From an uncultured Bacillota bacterium (GTDB taxonomy: Bacteria; Bacillota; Clostridia; Peptostreptococcales; Anaerovoracaceae): a DNA stretch of 19,246 nt. Location of the stretch: positions 1-19,246 of the forward strand of contig CAMOZS010000010.1 of the NCBI GenBank assembly GCA_946631075.1. The letters run 5' to 3'. Shown piece after piece: positions 1 through 8,596 of the stretch. Below the pieces are notes generated by a model. That model saw only the letters and a list, made by a program, of their open reading frames with translations, was not told the DNA's origin and ran no database searches. The position numbers and the translations under genes were made by a program. Within the stretch, counting starts at the first letter, position 1; each line of letters starts with the position of its first letter.

Positions 1-2
1 TC

Positions 3-3002
3 TGGATCGCTCTATGCGCCGTCGGCCTGGTCTTCCTGGTCCTCCTGATCATGGCGAACTCCTGGGTGGAGCCCATCGCCTTCCTGGTGACCATCGGCGT
101 CGCTGTCGGCATAAACATGGGCACCTATATCTTCTTCCCCAGCGTCTCCAATACCACCTTCGGGATCGTGGCAATCCTGCAGCTGGCCCTGAGTATGGAC
201 TATTCCATCATGCTCCTGAACCGCTACCGCCAGCAAAGGCAGGTCTGTCCCGATAAGCATGAGGCTATGCACAGCGCCCTTGGCCTGTCCTTCGGCGCCA
301 TCACCGGAAGCTCCCTGACCACCTTCGCCGGCCTTCTGGCCCTGCTCTTCATGAGCTTCGGCATCGGGGCGGATATCGGCCTGGCCCTGGCCAAGGGCGT
401 CCTGATCAGTCTTCTCTGCATCTTCACGGTCCTTCCGGCCATGCTTCTGGCCCTGGACTCTCTCATGTACCGTACGGCCAAGCGGACCCTTCCCTTTGAC
501 CTGCCCCGGCTGGCCGGAGCCCAGTTCCGGGCCCGCCTGCCCCTGACCCTGTTCTTCGCGGTCCTTCTGATCGCCGGCTTCATCGCCCGAAGCGGCGTGG
601 ATTATACCTACGCCCAGTATGGCTCCGGCGATACGATCGCCCAGGTCTTCGGCCACGATAACACCATCGTTATGATGTACAGCGAAAAGGACAGCGAAGA
701 GGCCGGAAAGCTGGCTGACCAGCTGGAAGACCGGGATGAGATCAGGAGCGCTGTCTGCTACGAAAGCACCCTGGGGAAAAAGCGGACCGCCCATGACATG
801 AAGGACTTTATCGACGACATGGCCGAAGAGGATGACAGCGGCCTTGGCGGCGGGGATTCCGGCGGCTCCGGCGATGGAGAAACCGGCGGCTCCGGCGCCG
901 CCGATCTGACTGACTCCATGGTCCGCCTGATCTATTACGATTATTTCGCGGGGGATCCGGACTTCGGCATGACGGCCAATGAATTTGTTTCCTTCCTCCA
1001 GGAAGAGGTGATCGATGATCCGGACTTCGGGGATTCCATCGACCGGGAAGCCCGCGATCAGATCGATGACATGGCCAGGTTCACCGATGCCGCGGCCCTC
1101 ACCCGGCAGATGTCCGCCGCTTCCCTGGCCGACTTTTTCGGCATGGAAAGAGACCAGGCCCGCCAGCTTTTGCTCTATTATCAGATCAAAAAAGGGTCCG
1201 CCGATGCCGGCCGGATGAGCCTGCCCGGATTCATTTCCTTCCTGATCGATGATGTGGCCGCCGACCCGGACTACGGGAGCATGATCTCTTCGTCCCAGCT
1301 GAAGCAGCTAAGGTCCATGCGGGTCTACACGAAGAAAAAGAAGATGACGGCCCGCCGGCCCTATACCAGCGCGGCAAAGCTCCTCTCCATGGACGAGGAT
1401 CAGATGCGGCTCATCTATGTGTATTACCATATGACCCGGAGCAAGCCCGGCAAACGGACCATTTCCGACCTGGCCCTGATCCTGCAGGACATGGCTGCCG
1501 ACCCGGTCCTGGCTGACCAGTTCGGAACTCCCGAGACGGCCCAGCTGATCGGGGGCCTGAGCCAGGTGGGAGCCATGGATCCTACCGTCTATCCGGTCAC
1601 CCGGCTGCCCCAGGTCCTGGCCGGCTACGGCATTCCTCTGGATGAGCAGACCCTCACCCTGGTCGATGCCTACGGCCAGATCAGCATGGAACCGAAGAAG
1701 CACCTGACTTCGGTCCGGAATATCGTCCATTTCATGCTGTCCGACAAGACCATCCGCAAGACCCTTTCCAAAAGCCAGCGCAGGCAGCTGAAGACCCTGC
1801 GGAAGATCATCGACACTTCCGTTTCCGGGAAGAGATTGTCCCCCTCCGCCATGGGCAGACTGCTGGGCATGGCTTCTTCTGATGCCCGCAGCGTTTACCT
1901 GCTTTATCAGTACAGACACGGCAGAGACGGCTGGACCCTGTCTCCTCAGCAGTTTATCAATTTCCTGGTGGACCAGGTCCTGTCCGACAGCAAGATGAAG
2001 AAACAGGTGGGATCCAATGAGGACGACCTCCGCCTGGCCCAAAGGCTGATCAACGGCTCGGTGAGGGGCACCAGCTATACCTATCAGGAGCTGGCGGACC
2101 TGCTGGGCGATCGCAGCGAGACCATGTCCCCGGGCGATCTGCAGATGCTATACGAGCTCTATGGATCGAGGCACAGATACGATGATTCCTGGCGGATGGA
2201 TCTGACCGCCATGGTCACCCATCTGGATGATTCCATGATCGACCGTCCAGCCTTTGCGCGGGAAATGAGCGAGGACCAGATCGATGATGTCCACGACATG
2301 CGGGCGGACCTTGACGAGGCGGCGGAAAAACTCAAAGGAGGCCACTACGGCCGGATGATGATCACCGCGGATCTGGAGGAGGATTCGGATGAGACCCGGG
2401 CCTTCATGGACCAGCTGACGGGATATACGGACAGCCGGTTCGGACAGCCGGTCTACCTGATCGGGTCCACCCCAATGGCCTATGAGACATCGAAGACTTT
2501 CCATTCGGAGCTGAACCGGGTCACCCTGCTGACGGCCCTCTTCATACTGATCATCGTCCTGGCCACCTTCCGGCGGCTGACCATTTCGGTCTGCCTGGTC
2601 CTGATCATCCAGTGCGCGGTCTTCCTGACCATGACGGTCCTGAACCTGTTCCACATTGATATGAACTACCTGGCTCTGCTGATCGTGCAAAGTCTGATGA
2701 TGGGCGCGACTATCGATTACGCCATCATCTATTCGACCTATTACATCGAGCACCGGGCCAGCCTGCCGCGGGCCGAATCGATCCGGGCTTCTTTCCGTGG
2801 ATCCCTCCAGACGATCCTGACCTCGGCGACCATTCTGATCGCTGCCGTCGGCCTGCTCAGCTTCGCTTTCGCTGAGCCCGCGACCCGGCAGATCTGCCGT
2901 ATCCTTTCACTGGGATGCCTGATGGCAACGATCCTGGTCATCTTCCTGCTGCCGGCTATCCTGGCCTGCCTGGACCGGTGGATCATCAAACGTTCTTCCT
3001 GA
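3..3002 (+). CDS. MMPL/RND-family transporter with repeat-bearing outer loop (5' partial)
   Basis: Membrane exporter of the MMPL (RND superfamily) type; substrate unknown. The reading frame is open to the left window edge: the codons before the first ATG at 51 encode a hydrophobic helix, so the real start lies upstream and about half of a normal MMPL protein is visible as its first block's end plus its second block. Family hallmarks are SMDYSIMLLNRYRQ near 198-240 and the matching GATIDYAIIYSTYY near 2704-2745, each followed by a helical bundle. Between the two bundles lies a very long extracytoplasmic region. It contains a Gly/Ser/Asp-rich linker (about 830-905) and six ~80-residue repeats (927-2350). 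The protein ends in a hydrophobic helix and a short basic tail. It converges on rarD with 3 bases between stops. MMPL assignment is secure; the cargo (lipid, peptide or drug) cannot be read from the sequence. Confidence 0.93.
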   Translation, partial: WIALCAVGLVFLVLLIMANSWVEPIAFLVTIGVAVGINMGTYIFFPSVSNTTFGIVAILQLALSMDYSIMLLNRYRQQRQVCPDKHEAMHSALGLSFGAITGSSLTTFAGLLALLFMSFGIGADIGLALAKGVLISLLCIFTVLPAMLLALDSLMYRTAKRTLPFDLPRLAGAQFRARLPLTLFFAVLLIAGFIARSGVDYTYAQYGSGDTIAQVFGHDNTIVMMYSEKDSEEAGKLADQLEDRDEIRSAVCYESTLGKKRTAHDMKDFIDDMAEEDDSGLGGGDSGGSGDGETGGSGAADLTDSMVRLIYYDYFAGDPDFGMTANEFVSFLQEEVIDDPDFGDSIDREARDQIDDMARFTDAAALTRQMSAASLADFFGMERDQARQLLLYYQIKKGSADAGRMSLPGFISFLIDDVAADPDYGSMISSSQLKQLRSMRVYTKKKKMTARRPYTSAAKLLSMDEDQMRLIYVYYHMTRSKPGKRTISDLALILQDMAADPVLADQFGTPETAQLIGGLSQVGAMDPTVYPVTRLPQVLAGYGIPLDEQTLTLVDAYGQISMEPKKHLTSVRNIVHFMLSDKTIRKTLSKSQRRQLKTLRKIIDTSVSGKRLSPSAMGRLLGMASSDARSVYLLYQYRHGRDGWTLSPQQFINFLVDQVLSDSKMKKQVGSNEDDLRLAQRLINGSVRGTSYTYQELADLLGDRSETMSPGDLQMLYELYGSRHRYDDSWRMDLTAMVTHLDDSMIDRPAFAREMSEDQIDDVHDMRADLDEAAEKLKGGHYGRMMITADLEEDSDETRAFMDQLTGYTDSRFGQPVYLIGSTPMAYETSKTFHSELNRVTLLTALFILIIVLATFRRLTISVCLVLIIQCAVFLTMTVLNLFHIDMNYLALLIVQSLMMGATIDYAIIYSTYYIEHRASLPRAESIRASFRGSLQTILTSATILIAAVGLLSFAFAEPATRQICRILSLGCLMATILVIFLLPAILACLDRWIIKRSS
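927..2350 (+). repeat. Six tandem ~80-residue helical repeats inside the MMPL outer loop
   Basis: Units begin near 927, 1167, 1410, 1656, 1893 and 2145, so spacings are 80, 81, 82, 79 and 84 codons. Each starts with an aromatic block (LIYYDY, LLLYYQ, LIYVYY, LVDAYG, VYLLYQ, MLYELY). Then come a hydrophobic helix of the F-x-x-F-L/M type (FVSFLQ, FISFLI, LALILQ, IVHFML, FINFLV, MVTHLD), a D/S-x-x-F/M-x segment, and in most units a helix ending ...LLGM or ...LADFFGM before the next unit. The repeats are divergent at the protein level and not visible as DNA repeats, so they are old. I do not recognise a named domain. Confidence 0.8.
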
Positions 3003-3005
3003 GGA

Positions 3006-3932
3006 TCACTCTCCGGCCGCTTCCGGCCGCCGCTGATCCCGCAGCTCTCCGATCGAAAAGAAGACAAGGCCGACCCAGATGACGGCGATGGCCAGGAACT
3101 GGATCCCGTCGAATGGCTCCTTGAAGAAGAATACCCCCAGGATCAGAGACAGGGTCGGACTGATGTACTCGGTCAGGCCCAGAGTGAACATGGGGACTTT
3201 CTGCGCCGCCGAGGCGAACATGGACAGGGGTATGACGGTCACCAGGCCGCAGAAAAGCAGCAGGATATACTGCCAGGGCTGGCCTGTTCCCAGAGCTCCC
3301 CTGCCGCTGACCTCCAGCCAGATGATGGCCGCCAGAGCCGGCGGGGCGAAGAAGATGGTCTCGTAGACCAAAGAGATCAGAGGCGGCTGAGATACTGTCT
3401 TCTTGATCGCCGAATACACGGCGAAGGACAGGGCTATGCCGATGGAGATCCCGGGAAACTGGTGGAAATGCACCAGGAGGATGACCACTGCCAGGGCCGC
3501 CAGGGCCATGGCCGCCGACTTATATACCGTCAGCCTTTCTCTGAAAAAGATCATGCCGAAAACACAGACCATCAGCGGTTCGATATAGTAGCCGATGCTT
3601 GCCTGGATCACGTGGCCGGCGTTGACCGCCCATATGTAGGTGCTCCAGTTGATGGTGATGACCGCCCCCGCGCCCAGGAACTTCAGGCCCAGCTTCCAGT
3701 CGTGACGGATGGGGCCGAAGATCTGGCCCCAGCTGAACCGGGTCCTGGCCAGTAGCATGGCAAACACATTGACCAGGAGGATCCGGTAGATGATGATCAC
3801 CCAGGAACTGATGGGCACCAGGGCCTTCCAGTAGATGGGGAGCACTCCCCAGAGGGCCATGCATCCGATGGAAGCGATCAGGCCGCTCCGATATTCATTT
3901 GTATTCTGTGTTGTATCCGGCTTACTGTTCAT
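3006..3932 (-). CDS. rarD: RarD/EamA-family permease
   Basis: 308 residues, the usual length for RarD-type members of the DMT/EamA superfamily (ten predicted membrane helices). The first helix carries the family signature around LWGVLPIYWKAL followed by YRILL, and the C-terminal half has the second EamA repeat with a PTLSLILGVFFFKEPF-like helix. The E. coli family founder is annotated as 'chloramphenicol-sensitive protein', but the physiological substrate is unclear. The ATG at 3932 is preceded by GAAGG, which overlaps the last codons of the upstream 1547-residue gene; the gap between the genes is 10 bases. It is therefore probably the last gene of the pilus operon rather than an independent unit, although no functional link is obvious. 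No terminator hairpin with a T-run is visible in the 3-base space before the converging MMPL gene. Confidence 0.92.
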   Translation of the reverse strand: MNSKPDTTQNTNEYRSGLIASIGCMALWGVLPIYWKALVPISSWVIIIYRILLVNVFAMLLARTRFSWGQIFGPIRHDWKLGLKFLGAGAVITINWSTYIWAVNAGHVIQASIGYYIEPLMVCVFGMIFFRERLTVYKSAAMALAALAVVILLVHFHQFPGISIGIALSFAVYSAIKKTVSQPPLISLVYETIFFAPPALAAIIWLEVSGRGALGTGQPWQYILLLFCGLVTVIPLSMFASAAQKVPMFTLGLTEYISPTLSLILGVFFFKEPFDGIQFLAIAVIWVGLVFFSIGELRDQRRPEAAGE

Positions 3933-3942
3933 AAATTGTATA

Positions 3943-6900
3943 TTACCTTCGCCGGACCGCCGATGTCAACCGCAAACATAGGGCGGACAGGATGACTCCA
4001 AGGACGATCAGCCAGAAGAGCCAGTGAGCCGGGACCCCGGTGATGACGCCCAGTTCCCTGCTGTTGATAAAGGTGACCCGGACCCTTTCCTCCTCCCTGC
4101 CGGTCCTTTCCTCCGCAGTCGCCAGGGGAAGACCGGTCAGACGGCCGTTGCTGTCCTCCGGTCTGGCTATGTCCGCCCGGCCTGATCCCGCCGTGATTCG
4201 GTAGGAGGCCCTGTGATCGGAAGCGGCCTCGCGGATCCGCCAGCTGGCCCCATAAGGAAGGGCAGGGAAACACACCGACTCGCCATCCTTCAGTTTGACC
4301 TGCAGGACTGCCTCCCCTTCCGGATCTGCCGTGTAGGCCCGCACCGGGGCTGGTACAGCCGGATCCGCCGGACTCTGATAGGTCTTTTCGGCCTCCAGCC
4401 CGGTAAACTTCACGGTAAACTCGAACTCCTTGGTCCGGTCACCCAGATTTCCGGCCACCTCCTTTTCCAGGATCAGGTCCGTAGCCGCCATGGAATGATC
4501 GATCACAGCCATGGGGATCGTTTCATCGTAGGGGAGCCCGTACTCTTCCTTCTCCGGATCCCGGATCTGATGCGATCCGTCTTCATTGATCCGGATGTGG
4601 ACAGGTCTGGCCAGCTGCAGGCTGCTGCCTTCGGGGGCATCTCCCTCGATCAGGGTATACTCACCGGGCAGCAGGGGCAAATATCCATCCCGGATATTTT
4701 CACTGACCTCGTCCGGATGCTGTCCCTCCCCGTCCGTTGTCCATTCATAGACCGGATCCTGATCCGGCAGCTGCTCGAGATGGGTCATGCCGTCACTGAC
4801 CGCGGCCTCCTCCCATCCCCTGTAGAGGAGCATCCAGGCCCCCTCCACCGGAGCACCGTCATCGTCTGTTTTGATGATCCGGACTGCCGGCATCTGCCGG
4901 GTATTGGTATAGAAGACCAGGGTCCCTTCTCCCTGGTAATATACATTCTTTCCGGTCGAAAGGTTCTCTCCCGCCTGCCCTTCTTCAGCTGCAGTCTGTC
5001 CGCCGGCACCGGCCCCTGAAAGGACTGTCCACTCCGGGACGTACCGGGCCGGGGTCTTCTCTTCGATCTCATAGAGGACATCATCCGGAAGCCCCTGGAA
5101 CTGGGCCTTCTGTCCGTCGGCTAATTCGAAGGGGACCAGGGCTTTCCCCTTTTCGTCCGCTTCAAACTCCAGCTCCTCTCCGCCATCGCAAAAGCTGGCC
5201 AGGGGCTTTCCCGTCAGTTCCGGCCCGCCGGGCCCTTCGCTGATCTCAAACTGGTCCGTAAGGCGGATCTCTCCCCGGCAGAATTCCACCCGGTATTCTC
5301 CCGGGGGAAGGGATACCGAACGCTGACCCTTAAGGACGGCGACTTCATGGTCCTCCTGGACGTATACTGTCGCTGTGATATCCGTATACTTCCTGCCGGT
5401 CTCATCGGAAGCCTTCAGGGACAGGCCGTCACTATCCAGGACCAGGCCCGCCCTGATCACCGCCGGGATCTGGACAAGGTATTTTTCTCCCGGGATCAGC
5501 CGGCTGAAGGAGGCCCTGAAGGGAAATGTCCTCCCCTCTTCCTTCAGTCCTTCCGCCGCCCGGACCTTCTTCTCTACACTCAGTTCCCTGCTCTCAGGGA
5601 TATAAGTCGTCACCGGATTGGTCTCGCAGACGTAACTTCCGGCGCTGGTCACCGCGTCGTTGACAAAACGGAAAAAGCTTCCGTCATACTCTCCGGCCTG
5701 GACCAGATCATTCCTCGCCGCTGCCCGGTCGACATTGACATCAAAGTAGAGGTCGAACCTGCCTCCCTGCAGGAGCATGTCCCCATCCTCTGTGATGACG
5801 GTCAGTCTGGACCGGTCGTCTTCCGCGTACCTGTCATAAATGATCGTGAACAGGATCCTTCCGTCCTCTGACCGGACGAAGTATTCCCCTGTTTCCTTAT
5901 CCCTGTCGGTCACCGGTCCTCCCCATGACGTGCTGCCGTCGGGAGAATGCCAGAAGACCCGCAGGGGAGCATCCTCCTCCCCTGCCGATGGGTCCATCAC
6001 GGTTGCCCTGACATAGGCAGGCAGGGTATCCACCAGCTTGAAGTCCGCCACCGGGACAGGGATCTCCTGGCTGATGTGGTAGGACCATCCGCTGGTCAGG
6101 GCCGGCACCATATTTTCATCGACTTCGATTTCCTCCCCTTTGCCCTGCCTTGTGATCTTATCCCTGTCCGTCACTGTCTTGACCGGCCGGGAGGGGATCT
6201 CGTTATAAAAGCTGAAGCTGCGATCAACAGTCATCCTTTCTCTTCCGGTCCGCAGCTTTTCGCCCTCTGCCGCGGAGCCGGACTTCTCCCGGACATCGCC
6301 GGTGTCATCGCTGGTCATCACAAAGGATGGAAGGACCCCTTTCCGGCCTTCCTCTTCAATGACGGCGGTGGCCGCTGAGGGCAGCTGCAGGATCCGCATG
6401 GTCTGCCGGTCTTTCAAAAGGAATCGGAAGACACTTTCCCCCTCATCATCTGAGACCGCTTCATCCTCTTCGATGACGGTCCCATCCTCCGTCAGCCTCT
6501 GTACTGCATAGGACCGGTTCCTTTCAAGTCCGGTCAGGTAGACCGAAAACTCCGCCAGGACTCCGGTCTCATCATAGAGACCGTCGTATTCCTTTGTGAC
6601 CGACAGGTCCGCATGCTGCGGTTTCTCGTTGATCACAGTGACCTTTGTGTCCTGGTCCAGTCCGCTGAGCGAGACTTCCAGGCCCTGCCCGTAGATCCCG
6701 GTCTCGGATATTTCCTTCTCCTCTCCCCTCGCCACTTCCAGCGACGGGATGTAATCGCAGGGGTCTTCAGTAATGGAGCACCGGGCGGTTCCCGGAAGAT
6801 CCCGCACCGTATATTCCTCCCCATGGCGGAGCACCAGGTCCAGCAGGCAGCGTCCTGTTTCATCCGCCTGGATGCTCCCGCTGGATGCTCCGTAGCTCTT

Positions 6901-8586
6901 TCCCGGCTCAAGGCCGGACAGCTCCGCTTTGATATGGAAGTCCTCCCCGCCTGGTCCAGCCTTTGCACTTCCGTCTTCTGTCCGCTGCTTCCCGATGGTC
7001 AGGTCATGATAGGCAAATCTGGAATTGACGAAGGTGTATTCGACCGGCTTCCCTTCTTCGATGGTCTCATATCCGACCGTCTGCCCGGTCTGGGCCGGTC
7101 CGGCTGCCGCGACCTGTCCTGACGCGGCCATGCTCCCGACCTCCTCGGCCGGGAAATACCGATAGTCGCAGACGGTCGTATCTGCCCCTTCGGTCACTTC
7201 GAACCAGATAGCGTACTCTCCCTCTCCTGTGGCCGCGGCCATCCCCTCGGTCACTTCCGCAAGAGCATAGCTCGCCCCTGAAGGAAGATCCGCGATCACG
7301 GCCAGGTCCCCGTCACGCAGACTGATGGTCCCGGCCGCGCTGCCGTCTGCTTCAGGGACGATGACCATATCCTCTTCAGTTTCCACCTCTCCACCGGCTG
7401 CCCTTTCCATACGGACCTTGTAGGTCAGTTCCGGGTCCAGTCCCCGCAGGCGGAAGCGGAACTCAAAAGCTCTGTCCCTGTCCTCCTGGGTGATCCGGTC
7501 CCCCGCAAGCTTCTTACGCAGCAGCAGATCCGTACCCTCCGGTTCTTCCTTCACGTTCACAAAGTCTACCGCGGTATCCGCGGCAAGCTGCTCATTCTGA
7601 GTGGCCAGGGGCAGGCCGGCCGGGCTCTGCCCGAAGGGTCCTGCGAGTTGCCCTCCGCCCTGGCTATAGAAATATGAGGGGGAGAACCTGCCCGGATCTT
7701 CTTCCGTGACCTGATAGCCCGCTCCCCGGTCAAGGCCGGGAAACAGGATCCATTCCCCGTCGGTCAGGCTGCGGGAATAGATCCCTTCGCCCTTTTCATC
7801 TGCTGCGAAGGAGTCGAACTCGACCCCCGGGACCCTTTGCTCATAGGAAAAATCGTAGGAAGCCTCCTCAGGATAGGTGAAATACAGGTCCCTGGCTTCA
7901 TTGTTGATCCGCCAGTATTTTTTCGTTGCGGAAGAATGGAATGTCATCAGTCCGACAGCAGCGGCGGATGTTTTGATGTATGCCTTGCCTGTTTCATCAT
8001 AGGCGGAGGAACTGTTCGCTCCGGGCTGGGCGGAAACAGCAAAGACAGGTGTCGCGGTCTGGCCCGCCGAAATGCCGGAGTCATCCGCTGAGGTCAGCAG
8101 GCGGACTTCCCTGGTGGTCGCGATACCGTTTCCGTAAGATTCGTCCGGGATGTATCCCTGGGGGATGTTCAGATCCAGTTCGATGCTCAGGTACTGGGAC
8201 AGTGTGGACACCGCCCCGTCATGCCTGGTCACGCTGGTCGTGTACTGGGTCCTGGCCAGGTCCGCCGTGATCTTCCCCTCACCACCGGAGACCAGAGTCA
8301 TCGCCACGTTCACTTTGCGATCGGATGTCAGCGAAGCGTAGGAAGGCGTATTCCCGTTCCAGGAAAAGCTGAGCTGATATTCGTTGGTATTCTCTCCGTC
8401 ATATAAACGAAAATACATACTGCCGCTGCTGTATGTCGCCCCGCTGCTTCTGCCGGCAGCTGTGGACCGGTTCTCGTAGCTAATGCCGTAAGAGGCCGTC
8501 ACCGGCAGTCCGATCGCCGCGGCCGCAAGAGCCAGGACGACCATTGAGACCAGAAACCTTTTCGTCTTTTTTATTCTGTCTGCCAT
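3943..8586 (-). CDS. Giant multi-domain pilin/adhesin with ITGVP sorting signal
   Basis: 1547 residues. A signal peptide covers residues 1-31 (basic start, then a run of V/L/A). Residues ~32-240 form an N-terminal region I do not recognise. From ~243 there are Ig-like pilin modules of the DUF7601/Cna-B-like kind: ~243-345, 350-522 (ending FVNSR), 525-653, 657-796 and 998-1230. At ~801-997 sits a different module resembling isopeptide-forming fimbrial domains (KTVTDRDK start, F-x-LVDTLP, then NDAV and NPVTTYIPE). A SpaA-like module follows at ~1233-1365 (RIIKTDDDGAPVEGA). The last module, ~1368-1510, closely resembles the last module of the pilin at 13540-15093, sharing GNLGDRTK-x-FEFTV. The C-terminus has ITGVP (1515-1519), a hydrophobic helix and a basic tail. 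I chose ATG 8586, not GTG 8595, because AAGGTG lies 6 bases before this ATG and the GTG is part of that Shine-Dalgarno site. Likely a pilus subunit or tip/stalk protein. Confidence 0.85.
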   Translation of the reverse strand: MADRIKKTKRFLVSMVVLALAAAAIGLPVTASYGISYENRSTAAGRSSGATYSSGSMYFRLYDGENTNEYQLSFSWNGNTPSYASLTSDRKVNVAMTLVSGGEGKITADLARTQYTTSVTRHDGAVSTLSQYLSIELDLNIPQGYIPDESYGNGIATTREVRLLTSADDSGISAGQTATPVFAVSAQPGANSSSAYDETGKAYIKTSAAAVGLMTFHSSATKKYWRINNEARDLYFTYPEEASYDFSYEQRVPGVEFDSFAADEKGEGIYSRSLTDGEWILFPGLDRGAGYQVTEEDPGRFSPSYFYSQGGGQLAGPFGQSPAGLPLATQNEQLAADTAVDFVNVKEEPEGTDLLLRKKLAGDRITQEDRDRAFEFRFRLRGLDPELTYKVRMERAAGGEVETEEDMVIVPEADGSAAGTISLRDGDLAVIADLPSGASYALAEVTEGMAAATGEGEYAIWFEVTEGADTTVCDYRYFPAEEVGSMAASGQVAAAGPAQTGQTVGYETIEEGKPVEYTFVNSRFAYHDLTIGKQRTEDGSAKAGPGGEDFHIKAELSGLEPGKSYGASSGSIQADETGRCLLDLVLRHGEEYTVRDLPGTARCSITEDPCDYIPSLEVARGEEKEISETGIYGQGLEVSLSGLDQDTKVTVINEKPQHADLSVTKEYDGLYDETGVLAEFSVYLTGLERNRSYAVQRLTEDGTVIEEDEAVSDDEGESVFRFLLKDRQTMRILQLPSAATAVIEEEGRKGVLPSFVMTSDDTGDVREKSGSAAEGEKLRTGRERMTVDRSFSFYNEIPSRPVKTVTDRDKITRQGKGEEIEVDENMVPALTSGWSYHISQEIPVPVADFKLVDTLPAYVRATVMDPSAGEEDAPLRVFWHSPDGSTSWGGPVTDRDKETGEYFVRSEDGRILFTIIYDRYAEDDRSRLTVITEDGDMLLQGGRFDLYFDVNVDRAAARNDLVQAGEYDGSFFRFVNDAVTSAGSYVCETNPVTTYIPESRELSVEKKVRAAEGLKEEGRTFPFRASFSRLIPGEKYLVQIPAVIRAGLVLDSDGLSLKASDETGRKYTDITATVYVQEDHEVAVLKGQRSVSLPPGEYRVEFCRGEIRLTDQFEISEGPGGPELTGKPLASFCDGGEELEFEADEKGKALVPFELADGQKAQFQGLPDDVLYEIEEKTPARYVPEWTVLSGAGAGGQTAAEEGQAGENLSTGKNVYYQGEGTLVFYTNTRQMPAVRIIKTDDDGAPVEGAWMLLYRGWEEAAVSDGMTHLEQLPDQDPVYEWTTDGEGQHPDEVSENIRDGYLPLLPGEYTLIEGDAPEGSSLQLARPVHIRINEDGSHQIRDPEKEEYGLPYDETIPMAVIDHSMAATDLILEKEVAGNLGDRTKEFEFTVKFTGLEAEKTYQSPADPAVPAPVRAYTADPEGEAVLQVKLKDGESVCFPALPYGASWRIREAASDHRASYRITAGSGRADIARPEDSNGRLTGLPLATAEERTGREEERVRVTFINSRELGVITGVPAHWLFWLIVLGVILSALCLRLTSAVRRR
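4030..4044 (-). other. Putative sortase motif ITGVP of the 1547-residue protein
   Basis: Residues 1515-1519, followed by the hydrophobic helix AHWLFWLIVLGVILSALCL and the tail RLTSAVRRR. This is the position where LPxTG-type signals sit, but the motif has no Pro before the x-T-G and has Pro after it instead. The same pentapeptide is found in the pilin of the same operon. Confidence 0.6.
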
Positions 8587-8596
8587 TTTGTTCACC

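Noticed and set aside
2990..3040. Possible bidirectional terminator between the MMPL gene and rarD
   Set aside because: GGCC-rich inverted repeats occur just inside rarD, but there is no long perfect stem and no T-run on either strand.
8587..8595. GTG 8595 as start of the 1547-residue protein
   Set aside because: The GTG is part of the AAGGTG ribosome site that serves ATG 8586.
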